From Bacillota bacterium (GTDB taxonomy: Bacteria; Bacillota; Clostridia; Christensenellales; Pumilibacteraceae): 36,934 bases of DNA. The stretch lies in assembly GCA_009777485.1 (NCBI GenBank), contig WRLT01000015.1, forward strand, positions 1 to 36,934. Direction: 5' to 3'. Position numbers and translations under genes: made by a program. Shown here in pieces: positions 16,683 through 23,653 of the stretch. The notes under the pieces were generated by a model. It worked only from the letters and a program-made list of their open reading frames with translations, did not search any database and was not told the origin of the DNA. Position 1 is the first letter of the stretch. Each line of letters opens with the position of its first letter.

Positions 16683-17618
16683 ATGGAAAACAAAGAAGTC
16701 CACGCAAAAAAAGAGGTGATAGAAAAGCTATTGCACCCTAAAAGCGGCTATGCAATGCTGTTTATCACCCTGCTTTTTACATTTGCAGGCTTAGCGGCGG
16801 TCATTGCGGGCGGCGTAATACTAGAAAACGGCGGCAGCAATGCCTTTGTTGCCCTATTGATAGTCGGGATAGTTTTTGCCCTTTTCACGCCCCTTTTGCT
16901 GTGCGGCTTAAAGGTAGTAGGGCCGAATGAGGCAATCGTATTACTGCTGTTCGGCAAATATAAGGGTTCGGTTAAAAAGGCAGGCTTTTTTTGGGTAAAT
17001 CCGTTTATGCGCCGCGCAACGGTAGGCTTTGGCAAACCAAAGGTTTCGTTAAAGGCACTCACGCACAACAACGAAAAGCAAAAAGTAAACGATGCCGACG
17101 GCAACCCGATTGAAATCGGCGTAGTTATTATTTGGCGCATTATCAACACCGCAAAGGCGTTGTTTATGGTAGAAAACTTCGGGTCTTTTGTTTCTATTCA
17201 ATCCGATTCCGTTATCCGTCATGTGGCGCGCATGTACCCCTACGACGTCAGCAGCGAGGGCGACGAAAAATCACTGCGCGCCTCTTCGCAAGAGGTAGCC
17301 GATATGCTTAAAGCCGAGCTGCAAGCGCGGGTAGACGTAGCAGGCGTAGAAATCTTAGATGCGCGCATTTCGCATTTGGCATACGCGCCCGAAATCGCGC
17401 AGGTAATGCTGCAACGCCAACAAGCCAACGCTATCATCGCGGCGCGCCAAAAAATCGTAGACGGCGCGGTTTCTATGGTAGAAATGGCAGTAAATAAAAT
17501 TAAAGAAAAGAAAATCGCCGAGTTTGACGCCGCGTCCAAAGCGCAAATGGTTTCTAATCTGCTGGTAATTCTGTGCGGCAACAAAGACGCACAGCCCATT
17601 ATCAACAGCAGTATGTAA
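16683..17618 (+). CDS. SPFH/band 7 (stomatin-like) membrane protein
   Basis: The 311-residue product has two N-terminal membrane segments (about 25-47 and 54-76). An SPFH domain follows with [29 protein letters not shown] and the [17 protein letters not shown] strand pair. The second half is the usual Ala/Glu-rich helix ([19 protein letters not shown]) that mediates ring assembly. Such proteins organise membrane patches and regulate proteases or fluidity. AAAAGGAG precedes the ATG. recX starts 3 bases after the stop, which points to an operon with the preceding membrane protein and recX. Confidence 0.9.
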   Translation: MENKEVHAKKEVIEKLLHPKSGYAMLFITLLFTFAGLAAVIAGGVILENGGSNAFVALLIVGIVFALFTPLLLCGLKVVGPNEAIVLLLFGKYKGSVKKAGFFWVNPFMRRATVGFGKPKVSLKALTHNNEKQKVNDADGNPIEIGVVIIWRIINTAKALFMVENFGSFVSIQSDSVIRHVARMYPYDVSSEGDEKSLRASSQEVADMLKAELQARVDVAGVEILDARISHLAYAPEIAQVMLQRQQANAIIAARQKIVDGAVSMVEMAVNKIKEKKIAEFDAASKAQMVSNLLVILCGNKDAQPIINSSM

Positions 17619-17621
17619 GCT

Positions 17622-18056
17622 ATGGACGCGTTTGACAAGGCCGCTAATTTTTTGGCGTACCGTATGCGTTCCGAAAAAGAGGTGCGCGATTATCTGACAA
17701 AAAAACAGTACGCGCCCGCCGCAATTGACGATGCGGTAGAGCGGCTAAAAGAGTACCGCTATGTAGACGATGCCGAGTTTGCGCGTCAGTATATAGACGC
17801 GTACCGCAAAAGGTGGGGCGTATTAAAAATCCGTTACGGGCTTAAATCCGCAGGAATCGACGCGCAAATTTTACAAGATGCGCTATCCGAAATGCCCGAC
17901 CAAGAGGATGAGGCATACGCCTTAGCCGTAAAGTATCAAAAAAATAAACCCGATATGGATACGCGCAAGCTATACGCGCACCTAGCGCAAAAAGGCTTTA
18001 ACGCCGACACGGTAAGAACCGTACTGGAAATGCTTAAAAATGAACAACAATCCTAA
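17622..18056 (+). CDS. recX: Regulatory protein RecX
   Basis: RecX binds RecA filaments and modulates recombination. The 144-residue product is at the short end of the family. It has the three-helix tandem-repeat pattern: [17 protein letters not shown], then [34 protein letters not shown], then the final [15 protein letters not shown]. There is no clear ribosome site; the ATG lies 3 bases after the SPFH stop, so translational coupling is likely. recA is not in the window. The next gene starts within its last 17 bases. Confidence 0.9.
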   Translation: MDAFDKAANFLAYRMRSEKEVRDYLTKKQYAPAAIDDAVERLKEYRYVDDAEFARQYIDAYRKRWGVLKIRYGLKSAGIDAQILQDALSEMPDQEDEAYALAVKYQKNKPDMDTRKLYAHLAQKGFNADTVRTVLEMLKNEQQS

Positions 18057-18960
18057 TAATTCTTCTGCTAACATTCTGCTGCCCGAAGGCATTTTAATCG
18101 GGCATGAGCATAACGACAAAACAGGCGTTACGGTTATTTTAGCCCCGCGCGGCGCGGTAGGAGGCGTATGCGTGCGCGGCAGCGCGCCCGGCACGCGCGA
18201 AACCGATTTACTAGCGGCAGAAAAAGCTGTTCCGTTTGTTAATGCCGTTGTGCTTTCGGGCGGTTCGGCATTCGGGCTTTCGGCGTGTAGCGGCGTAATG
18301 CGCTACTGCCGCGAAAACGATATCGGCTTTAAGGTAGGCGCGGTTAAAATTCCGCTAGTTTCGGGCGCGGTAATTTTTGATATGCACGATTCTTCCTACG
18401 CGCACCCGTCCGAGCAAGACGGCTATTCTGCGTGCGTTGCGGCAAAAAGCAGCGGCTTAGCGTGGGGCTTAGTCGGCGCGGGAAAGGGCGCGACGGTAGG
18501 CAAGGTTTTGGGTGCGGCGGCAGCGCAAAAGGGCGGTATAGGCGCGGCAACCGTAAGCATAGGCAATATATTTGTTACCGCCGTAACGGTAGTAAACGCA
18601 CTGGGCGATGTATTAGATTATACAACGGGTAAAATTTTGCGCGGCGCGGCAATTCAAGATAAGCACGTCAACACCCACAGCTTAATTTTATCGGGAAGCT
18701 TAGCAGGCCTTATGCAAGGCGGCAATACCACGCTTACCTGTATCCTAACCAACGCAAAGCTGTCTAAATTGCAAGCCAATAAGTTAGCCTCACTGGCGCA
18801 CGACGGCTTTGCTAAATGTATCAGCCCCGTGCATACCGATTACGACGGCGACACGGCTTTTGTGTTAAGCAGCGGCGAAACCGTATTCGATTTTACCGCG
18901 TTAGGCGTACTGTGCGTAGAGGCGGTATGCCAATCGGTGCGTAACGCCGTTCAACAATAA
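18040..18960 (+). CDS. P1/S58 family (DmpA-like) aminopeptidase homologue
   Basis: The 306-residue product matches DmpA/BapA-type N-terminal nucleophile peptidases: GVTVILAPRGAVGGVCVRGSAPGTRE at the start, LSGGSAFGL at 72-80, GAGKGATVGK at 146-155 and the C-terminal HTDYDGDTAFVLSSG. Active members cut themselves at a Gly-Ser (or Gly-Thr) bond in KGGxGS and use the new N-terminal residue as nucleophile. Here the stretch is KGGIGAAT (164-171), so the expected nucleophile is Ala. Either a shifted Thr171 is used or the protein is catalytically dead. The ATG overlaps recX, which suggests translational coupling. Confidence 0.88.
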   Translation: MNNNPNNSSANILLPEGILIGHEHNDKTGVTVILAPRGAVGGVCVRGSAPGTRETDLLAAEKAVPFVNAVVLSGGSAFGLSACSGVMRYCRENDIGFKVGAVKIPLVSGAVIFDMHDSSYAHPSEQDGYSACVAAKSSGLAWGLVGAGKGATVGKVLGAAAAQKGGIGAATVSIGNIFVTAVTVVNALGDVLDYTTGKILRGAAIQDKHVNTHSLILSGSLAGLMQGGNTTLTCILTNAKLSKLQANKLASLAHDGFAKCISPVHTDYDGDTAFVLSSGETVFDFTALGVLCVEAVCQSVRNAVQQ

Positions 18961-18970
18961 AGGCGTAAAT

Positions 18971-19321
18971 ATGACGGGCGTAGACATTGTACAAACAGCG
19001 CGGATTGCCAGGCTTATACAAAACGAACGGTTTTTCGGCGCGTTTACGCAAGGCGAGATAGACTATTTTAAGTCAAAGGGTTCTAAGCCCGAAACGCTGG
19101 CGGGCATATTCGCCGCAAAGGAGGCCGCCGCAAAAGCGTTAGGCACAGGCTTTTCGGGCTTTTCCCCACGCGAGATAGAAATTGCGCACAGTGTGCGCGG
19201 CGCACCGCACATCATCTTGCACGGCGGCGCACAGCAAGCGGCTAGCGGCGGCAGCGTGCATATCTCCATTGCGCACGACGGCGATTACGCAATCGCATTT
19301 GCCCTCTGGCAAAAAGAATAA
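18971..19321 (+). CDS. acpS: Holo-[acyl-carrier-protein] synthase
   Basis: AcpS moves 4'-phosphopantetheine from CoA to the serine of acyl carrier protein. The 116-residue product has the Mg-binding start TGVDIVQTARI, the FAAKEAAAKALGTG signature at about 47-60 and the final strand HISIAHDGDYAIAFAL. AAAGGCG precedes the ATG, 10 bases after the peptidase stop. It is the last gene of the 15778-19321 unit. No terminator is visible directly behind it; the nearest is at 19749. Confidence 0.96.
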   Translation: MTGVDIVQTARIARLIQNERFFGAFTQGEIDYFKSKGSKPETLAGIFAAKEAAAKALGTGFSGFSPREIEIAHSVRGAPHIILHGGAQQAASGGSVHISIAHDGDYAIAFALWQKE

Positions 19322-19362
19322 AAAAAACTCCTACCGCAATGCAGAAAGAAACAACATATAAG

Positions 19363-19638
19363 CTATTTTTGCCGTTGCAACACGAAAATAAATTCGGCGT
19401 TATCAGAATCGCTAGCACTACCATGACCGAGACTTATAATAGGTACATTATAATTTGAATTTATTATACACCAGCCCTCATTCGTGTATTGGTTTATAGT
19501 GTTTTCAACTCTTGAAATAAAAGTATCATATTCTTCAAGTTTTGACGTTTGTGCGATTTTACCTTTACTGTTTGCAATGCTTGTGATTTCAAAAACGCGC
19601 ACTATCCGAATAATTTTGCATTCATAAATTGCATTCAT
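19363..19638 (-). CDS. Small DUF4177-like protein
   Basis: The 91-residue product starts MNAIYECKIIRI. Its layout is an N-terminal strand, a helix around EEYDTFISRVENTINQY, then NEGWCIIN and a final hydrophobic strand AEFIFVLQRQK. This N-terminal strand, helix, EGW and C-terminal strand plan is that of DUF4177 proteins, which have no assigned function. GGAGG is 9 bases before this ATG; an earlier ATG (19647) sits right on the ribosome site and is unlikely. The gene is convergent with acpS. Codon use is more AT-rich than in acpS. Confidence 0.6.
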   Translation of the reverse strand: MNAIYECKIIRIVRVFEITSIANSKGKIAQTSKLEEYDTFISRVENTINQYTNEGWCIINSNYNVPIISLGHGSASDSDNAEFIFVLQRQK

Positions 19639-19658
19639 AAAAACCATCCTCCATATTT

Positions 19659-19686
19659 AGTATACAGAAAAAACAGAAAAAATCAA
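19659..19686 (-). promoter_or_regulatory. Promoter of the DUF4177-like gene
   Basis: Minus strand TTGATT (complement of 19681-19686), 16 bases, TATACT (complement of 19659-19664), directly before the GGAGG ribosome site. Confidence 0.55.
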
Positions 19687-19748
19687 GCAAATCACCCCTC
19701 CAAACTTCAAAAAAGCCGCATAGAGGCAAGTAAACTTTTTACAAAGGC

Positions 19749-19781
19749 ACCGCAAGCAAAAGCAAGGCTTGCGGTTTTTTT
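19749..19781 (+). terminator. Intrinsic terminator without an obvious gene
   Basis: ACCGCAAGC-N9-GCTTGCGGT followed by T7. The closest plus-strand gene upstream is acpS, more than 400 bases away with a convergent gene between. It may end a long acpS transcript or an unannotated small RNA. Confidence 0.8.
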
Positions 19782-19880
19782 GTATAGTTAGCGGCAATAT
19801 TTCACAACATACCAATAGGGTTCGCTTATTAAATTATAAACGATAAACGTATAAAATAAAAAAAACGGGGTATAAATCTA

Positions 19881-20084
19881 ATGAAGTATTTTAAAATCGG
19901 AGTGCCGCAAGAAATGTACGAAACGATTAAAGAAAACGCAAAAGCGGCAAAAACTACCGAAGAGCGGTTTATTGCCGAAATTCTGAACCGTTATGTGCTA
20001 GACGCGCATATTATGAACAGTAAGGACGTTTGCGAGGGCTACATCGAATGCGGCCCGCTTAACCTAGAACTTGCCAACCTCTAA
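19881..20084 (+). CDS. mazE: MazE/EndoAI-type antitoxin
   Basis: The 67-residue product has a ribbon-helix-helix-like start ([19 protein letters not shown]...[11 protein letters not shown]). It ends with [16 protein letters not shown], which resembles the C-terminal toxin-wrapping GYxEMxxINLxI segment of Bacillus EndoAI. It would bind DNA as a dimer and neutralise the downstream toxin. GGGG upstream of the ATG is a weak ribosome site. Its stop codon lies in the ribosome site of the toxin gene, the usual coupled order. Confidence 0.75.
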   Translation: MKYFKIGVPQEMYETIKENAKAAKTTEERFIAEILNRYVLDAHIMNSKDVCEGYIECGPLNLELANL

Positions 20085-20091
20085 GGAACAC

Positions 20092-20442
20092 ATGGAAAGC
20101 ATTAAACGTGGAGACATATATTATGCGGATTTAAGCCCCGTAATCGGGTCGGAGCAAGGCGGCGTTCGGCCTGTTTTGATTATCCAAAACAACACAGGCA
20201 ACAAATTTTCGCCTACCGTCATCGCGTGCGCCATTACAGGTCAGCTTACCAAAGCCCGCCTGCCTACACATATAGAAATCCCGCAAGGCGGCTACGGCTT
20301 ACCCAAAAACTCAGTAATTTTATTAGAACAAATCCGCACCCTAGATAAACGCCGCCTCAAAGAACGTCTAGGCGCACTAGACGAAGGATACATGCGCAAA
20401 GTAGACAAAGCCATACTAATATCACTAGGATTTTATAGCTAA
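20092..20442 (+). CDS. mazF: MazF/EndoA-type mRNA interferase toxin
   Basis: The toxin cuts mRNA at short sequence motifs when free of antitoxin. The 116-residue product matches Endo[31 protein letters not shown], the TVIACAIT strand, and [17 protein letters not shown]. An alternative start at 20071 overlaps the antitoxin gene, but AAGGA at 20083-20087 fits the ATG at 20092 and gives the exact usual family length. It is followed by a repeat block within about 10 bases. Confidence 0.95.
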   Translation: MESIKRGDIYYADLSPVIGSEQGGVRPVLIIQNNTGNKFSPTVIACAITGQLTKARLPTHIEIPQGGYGLPKNSVILLEQIRTLDKRRLKERLGALDEGYMRKVDKAILISLGFYS

Positions 20443-20602
20443 AGCTTTAATAATGGAGAATGGATATAAAATAATGGAAAATGGAGAATGGAAAATGGAG
20501 AATGGAGAATGTCGGCTAAGAATTAAAAGTAAACATCCGCAAAAAAATTCCCCTCTTGTAGGCGCAAGCCCCCCCAATCAGACATGGTGGAAAGAAAAGC
20601 AA
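20443..20602 (+). repeat. Composite interspersed repeat after mazF
   Basis: About six ATGGARA units, some interrupted, end in TCGGCTAAG. A CCCCTCTTGTAGGCGCAAGC variant and a broken ATGGTGGAAAG box follow. No gene seen. Confidence 0.8.
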
Positions 20603-20702
20603 AGGGGGGGCTTGACAAGCATGGTATAATAGTAATATAGGGCTTTTTTTAATGGAGAATGGAGAATGTCGGCTAAGTTTTTAAAGTAAAAAGCCGTTAA
20701 AA
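20603..20702 (+). repeat. Repeated promoter-like module, copy 1, with a second ATGGAGA block
   Basis: A G-run, the palindrome GCTTGACAAGC (20610-20620), TATAAT (20625-20630) and TAATATAGGGCTTT follow each other. The run of more than 40 bases is repeated exactly at 35729-35770. TTGACA could be a -35 box with a -10 near TAATAT/TATAGG; TATAAT is too close to it to be its partner. Two ATGGAGA units and TCGGCTAAG follow. Confidence 0.7.
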
Positions 20703-20716
20703 AATCCCCAAAAAAA

Positions 20717-20765
20717 GGATACAAATAGGATACAAAAAGGATGCAAAAAGGATGCAAAAACATCC
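20717..20765 (+). repeat. Short tandem GGATGCAAA array, copy 1
   Basis: Four units of GGATRCAAA with 10-12 base spacing end in CATCC, which can pair with any GGATG unit. A similar array lies at 35819-35856, at the same place relative to the module of the preceding entry. Confidence 0.8.
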
Positions 20766-20792
20766 AAAAAACAAAAACCCCCACGCAAACAC

Positions 20793-20822
20793 TTGACACG
20801 CTGGAGGAGGGTACACTATACT
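20793..20822 (+). promoter_or_regulatory. Promoter of the LRR lipoprotein
   Basis: TTGACA (20793-20798), 18 bases, TATACT (20817-20822), then a leader with AAGGAGAG. The same promoter and leader recur at the right edge (36847-36915). Confidence 0.7.
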
Positions 20823-20857
20823 TAATTTAAAATATAGCACTAAGGAGAGTTCCGCCG

Positions 20858-21868
20858 ATGAGAAAATTTATTAAAATTGCAGCAGCAGTACTATTCGTAA
20901 GCATCTTTGCGCTGGCTTTTGCCGCATGCAAAAACCCCGATAACCCCGACAACCCTAACCCCAACAACGGCATTGAAGACAACAATAACGGTAGTAACAA
21001 TGGCAATAACAATACCGATACCAACGCAATCTTTACCTTTTTCGAAAACACCGTTACAGGCCTAACCGAGTACGGTGCAACCTTAACTAAGATAACGATT
21101 CCTGAGAAAATTTTATCAAACAACATTACCGCCATAGCGGATGATGCTTTTATACATAACCAAACGGTTACAGAGGTTATCATTCCCAATTCGGTAACAA
21201 AAATCGGGCATTATGCGTTTTTTGGCTGCACAAGCTTAACCTCTATCACCTTACCGTTTATAGGAGCACGTCTAAACGTAACCATACATAATCAGTATTT
21301 CGGGTGGATTTTCGGCGCGTATGCTAGCAGTAATCAAAATATATTCATACCGCCCTCACTTAAAACTGTAATTATCACAGGCAGCAACCGTATCGAGGAT
21401 TATGCGTTTGAGGGTTGCACAGGCCTAGAAACTATCGAAATCACCGATTCGGTAACCGAAATCGGGGAGGCGTTTAGGGATTGCACAGGCTTAACCTCTA
21501 TCACTATACCCAATTCGGTAACGTATATCGGGACACGGGCGTTTTTTGGCTGCACAAGCTTAACCAACGTAATATTTGAAAGCGGTAGTAACCTATTGGA
21601 AATCGGGATTGCTGCGTTTGCGAATTGCACAGGTTTAACCTCTATCACTATACCCCATTCGGTAACGAGTATCGAGTCACAGGTGTTTAGGGGTTGCAGA
21701 GGTTTAACCTCTATCACTATACCCCATTCGGTAACGCGTATTTCGAATTCTGCGTTTTTGGATTGCACAAACCTCACTGACATCTACGTTCAAGGCCATA
21801 CGAGCCGTCCCTCTGGGTGGAATTCCAACTGGAACGGCACCTCCGCCACCGTGCACTGGGGACAATAA
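20858..21868 (+). CDS. BspA-type leucine-rich-repeat lipoprotein
   Basis: The 336-residue product has a signal peptide with lipobox LAFAAC (Cys24), then an Asn/Asp/Pro-rich low-complexity linker (about 25-53) that would lift the domain off the cell wall. Then come about eight LRR_5 units of 23 residues built on LTSITIPNSVTxIG...AFxGCT. Such TpLRR/BspA proteins are surface-exposed and usually bind host or bacterial ligands; the ligand here is unknown. AAGGAG supports the ATG. Another gene with the same promoter, leader and first six codons starts at 36916. No terminator follows before the trp leader promoter. Confidence 0.85.
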   Translation: MRKFIKIAAAVLFVSIFALAFAACKNPDNPDNPNPNNGIEDNNNGSNNGNNNTDTNAIFTFFENTVTGLTEYGATLTKITIPEKILSNNITAIADDAFIHNQTVTEVIIPNSVTKIGHYAFFGCTSLTSITLPFIGARLNVTIHNQYFGWIFGAYASSNQNIFIPPSLKTVIITGSNRIEDYAFEGCTGLETIEITDSVTEIGEAFRDCTGLTSITIPNSVTYIGTRAFFGCTSLTNVIFESGSNLLEIGIAAFANCTGLTSITIPHSVTSIESQVFRGCRGLTSITIPHSVTRISNSAFLDCTNLTDIYVQGHTSRPSGWNSNWNGTSATVHWGQ

Positions 21869-21906
21869 AATAAAACACACCGCTAAAAAATTCCCCCTAA
21901 AAACGC

Positions 21907-21935
21907 TTGACAAACATTTCTGCCCCGCATATACT
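21907..21935 (+). promoter_or_regulatory. Promoter of the trp leader and trpB
   Basis: TTGACA (21907-21912), 17 bases, TATACT (21930-21935), an almost ideal housekeeping promoter. Transcription would start near 21942. Confidence 0.85.
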
Positions 21936-21970
21936 AGTATCATACCAACCCCAAAGGAAACCGTATACAT

Positions 21971-22027
21971 ATGCTTAAAAGGAGTAAAATTTTACAAAAC
22001 GCTTGGTGGCGTTCTTGGTGCAACTAA
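21971..22027 (+). CDS. trpL: Trp leader peptide (attenuator ORF)
   Basis: An 18-residue ORF, MLKRSKILQNAWWRSWCN, holds three Trp codons within five. AAAGGA precedes it. Scarcity of charged tRNA-Trp would stall a ribosome at the WWRSW codons. The WWR core resembles the E. coli TrpL peptide. The stop codon lies in the 3' arm of the first hairpin of the attenuator. Confidence 0.85.
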   Translation: MLKRSKILQNAWWRSWCN

Positions 22028-22122
22028 GAACAGCTTTCATGCGGAATTTTTAAGCGCGGGGATTAACACCCCTTTAACTAACCTAATGTAAAATCCGACA
22101 GAAAGTTTTGTCGGATTTTTTT
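22011..22122 (+). promoter_or_regulatory. Transcription attenuator controlling trpB
   Basis: Alternative pairings are visible. Arm 1 GTTCTT (22011-22016, overlapping the Trp codons) pairs with AAGAAC (22026-22031). CTTTCATGCGGAATTTTT (22034-22051) can pair with AAAATCCGACAGAAAG (22090-22105), which is the 5' arm of the terminator. A GGGG/CCCC hairpin lies between. A ribosome stalled on Trp codons would free arm 2 and favour the antiterminator; completed translation would favour the terminator. Confidence 0.8.
22090..22122 (+). terminator. Attenuator terminator before trpB
   Basis: AAAATCCGACA pairs with TGTCGGATTTT and is followed by a T-run, 90 bases before trpB. Confidence 0.9.
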
Positions 22123-22151
22123 ATGCTTTTTTAAATAACCTGTCTATTTGT

Positions 22152-22180
22152 TTGCGGTTTTACAGGGGATATGGTACAAT
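22152..22180 (+). promoter_or_regulatory. Possible second, unattenuated trpB promoter
   Basis: TTGCGG (22152-22157), 17 bases, TACAAT (22175-22180) lie after the attenuator terminator. If active, it gives basal expression that bypasses attenuation. Confidence 0.4.
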
Positions 22181-22211
22181 AATAAAACATTAAAAGGAGT
22201 AACCAAAAATT

Positions 22212-23510
22212 ATGAAAACTAGAACAGTTCCAAACAGAACCTACCTTACCGAAAAGGAAATGCCCGAAAAATGGTTTAATGTCCGTTCGGCCATGAAAGT
22301 AAAGCCCGAACCGATGATTCATCCCGGCACTAAACAGCCCTTAGGCTTTAAAGACATTCAGCCCATTTTCTGCGACGAGGTAATCCGTCAAGAGTTAGAT
22401 AACGACACGCCTTATGTGGATATCCCCGACGAGGTACTGCGCTATTACCGCATGTTCCGTCCCTCACCGCTGTGCCGCGCCTACGAGTTAGAGGCCGCGC
22501 TGGATACGCCCGCCAAAATTTACTACAAGTTCGAGGGCAACAATACTAGCGGCAGCCACAAGCTAAACTCCGCCGCACCGCAAGCGTATTACGCCAAAAA
22601 GCAAGGCCTAAAAAGCATTACCACCGAAACGGGTGCAGGGCAGTGGGGCACGGCGCTAAGCATGGCGTGCGCGCATTTTGGTTTAGATTTAACCGTATTT
22701 ATGGTTAAGGTATCGTCCGAACAAAAGCCCTACCGCAAGGCGGTTATGGAAACATACGGCGCAAACGTCATTGCAAGCCCGTCCGCTACTACGGACATCG
22801 GCAAAAAGCTTTTAGCGGACTTTCCCGGCACGGGCGGTTCGTTAGGTTGCGCAATTTCTGAGGCTATCGAGGCGGCCGTTAAAAGCGGCGGCAGCAGCCG
22901 CTATACCTTAGGTTCGGTGCTAAACCATGTACTCTTGCACCAATCCGTAATCGGCTTAGAAAGTAAAGCCGCATTGGAAAAACTGGGCGAATACCCCGAC
23001 ATCGTAATCGGCTGCGCAGGCGGCGGCAGCAACTTCGGCGGCATAATCGCACCGTTTGTTAAGGATAAGTTAGACGGCAAAAAGGTTAAACTGTTGGCGG
23101 TAGAGCCTGCAAACTGCCCCTCACTTACCAAAGGCAAATTTGAATTCGATTTCGGCGATACGGGTAAAATCACCCCGATGATGAAAATGTACACGCTAGG
23201 CAGTGAATTCATTCCGCCTCCCGACCATGCGGGCGGCTTGCGCTATCACGGCATGAGCCCTATCATTTCTAAGCTGTACGAGGATAAGCTTATAGACGCG
23301 ATTGCCGTACCCGAACAAGACGTGTTTAAATCGGCGCGTTTGTTTGCCAAAACCGAAACCATTCTTCCCGCACCCGAAAGCGCGCACGCAATCCACGCGG
23401 CGGTATTAGAAGCCCAAAATTGCAAAAAAACAGGCGAGGCAAAAACCATAGTATTCTGTCTTTCCGGCACAGGCTATTTTGATTTGGCCGCCTATGTAAA
23501 AAACGCATAG
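22212..23510 (+). CDS. trpB: Tryptophan synthase beta chain, TrpB2 type, without TrpA
   Basis: TrpB joins indole and serine to make tryptophan with pyridoxal phosphate. The 432-residue product is longer than TrpB1 and has the TrpB2-type N-terminal region. PLP Lys117 is in GNNTSGSHKLNSA, the catalytic stretch TTETGAGQWGTAL follows, and the phosphate-binding loop is GCAGGGSNFGG. AAAAGGAG supports the ATG. No trpA or other trp gene is next to it. A Trp attenuator and leader peptide directly precede it, so it responds to tryptophan. A stand-alone TrpB2 would fit salvage of indole, for example from other gut bacteria, but a trpA elsewhere in the genome cannot be excluded. It ends at the terminator at 23531. 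Confidence 0.95.
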   Translation: MKTRTVPNRTYLTEKEMPEKWFNVRSAMKVKPEPMIHPGTKQPLGFKDIQPIFCDEVIRQELDNDTPYVDIPDEVLRYYRMFRPSPLCRAYELEAALDTPAKIYYKFEGNNTSGSHKLNSAAPQAYYAKKQGLKSITTETGAGQWGTALSMACAHFGLDLTVFMVKVSSEQKPYRKAVMETYGANVIASPSATTDIGKKLLADFPGTGGSLGCAISEAIEAAVKSGGSSRYTLGSVLNHVLLHQSVIGLESKAALEKLGEYPDIVIGCAGGGSNFGGIIAPFVKDKLDGKKVKLLAVEPANCPSLTKGKFEFDFGDTGKITPMMKMYTLGSEFIPPPDHAGGLRYHGMSPIISKLYEDKLIDAIAVPEQDVFKSARLFAKTETILPAPESAHAIHAAVLEAQNCKKTGEAKTIVFCLSGTGYFDLAAYVKNA

Positions 23511-23530
23511 AGCTTTTCAAAAAACGCACA

Positions 23531-23571
23531 GGGCTGTTTCACCTGCTTAAAAGTGAGACAGCCCTTTTTTT
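23531..23571 (+). terminator. Intrinsic terminator of trpB
   Basis: GGGCTGTTTCAC pairs with GTGAGACAGCCC and is followed by T7. Confidence 0.93.
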
Positions 23572-23653
23572 ATGCCGCAGTATGTAAAAAAAGGTACTAC
23601 GTATAGATGAGCTTGCATATAGTTTTAATACACTTTATCGGGAGATTTTTTAT

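Noticed and set aside
20717..20765. GGATGCAAA array as a CRISPR array
   Set aside because: Units are about 9 bases with 1-3 base gaps; there are no spacers of CRISPR length and no cas genes.
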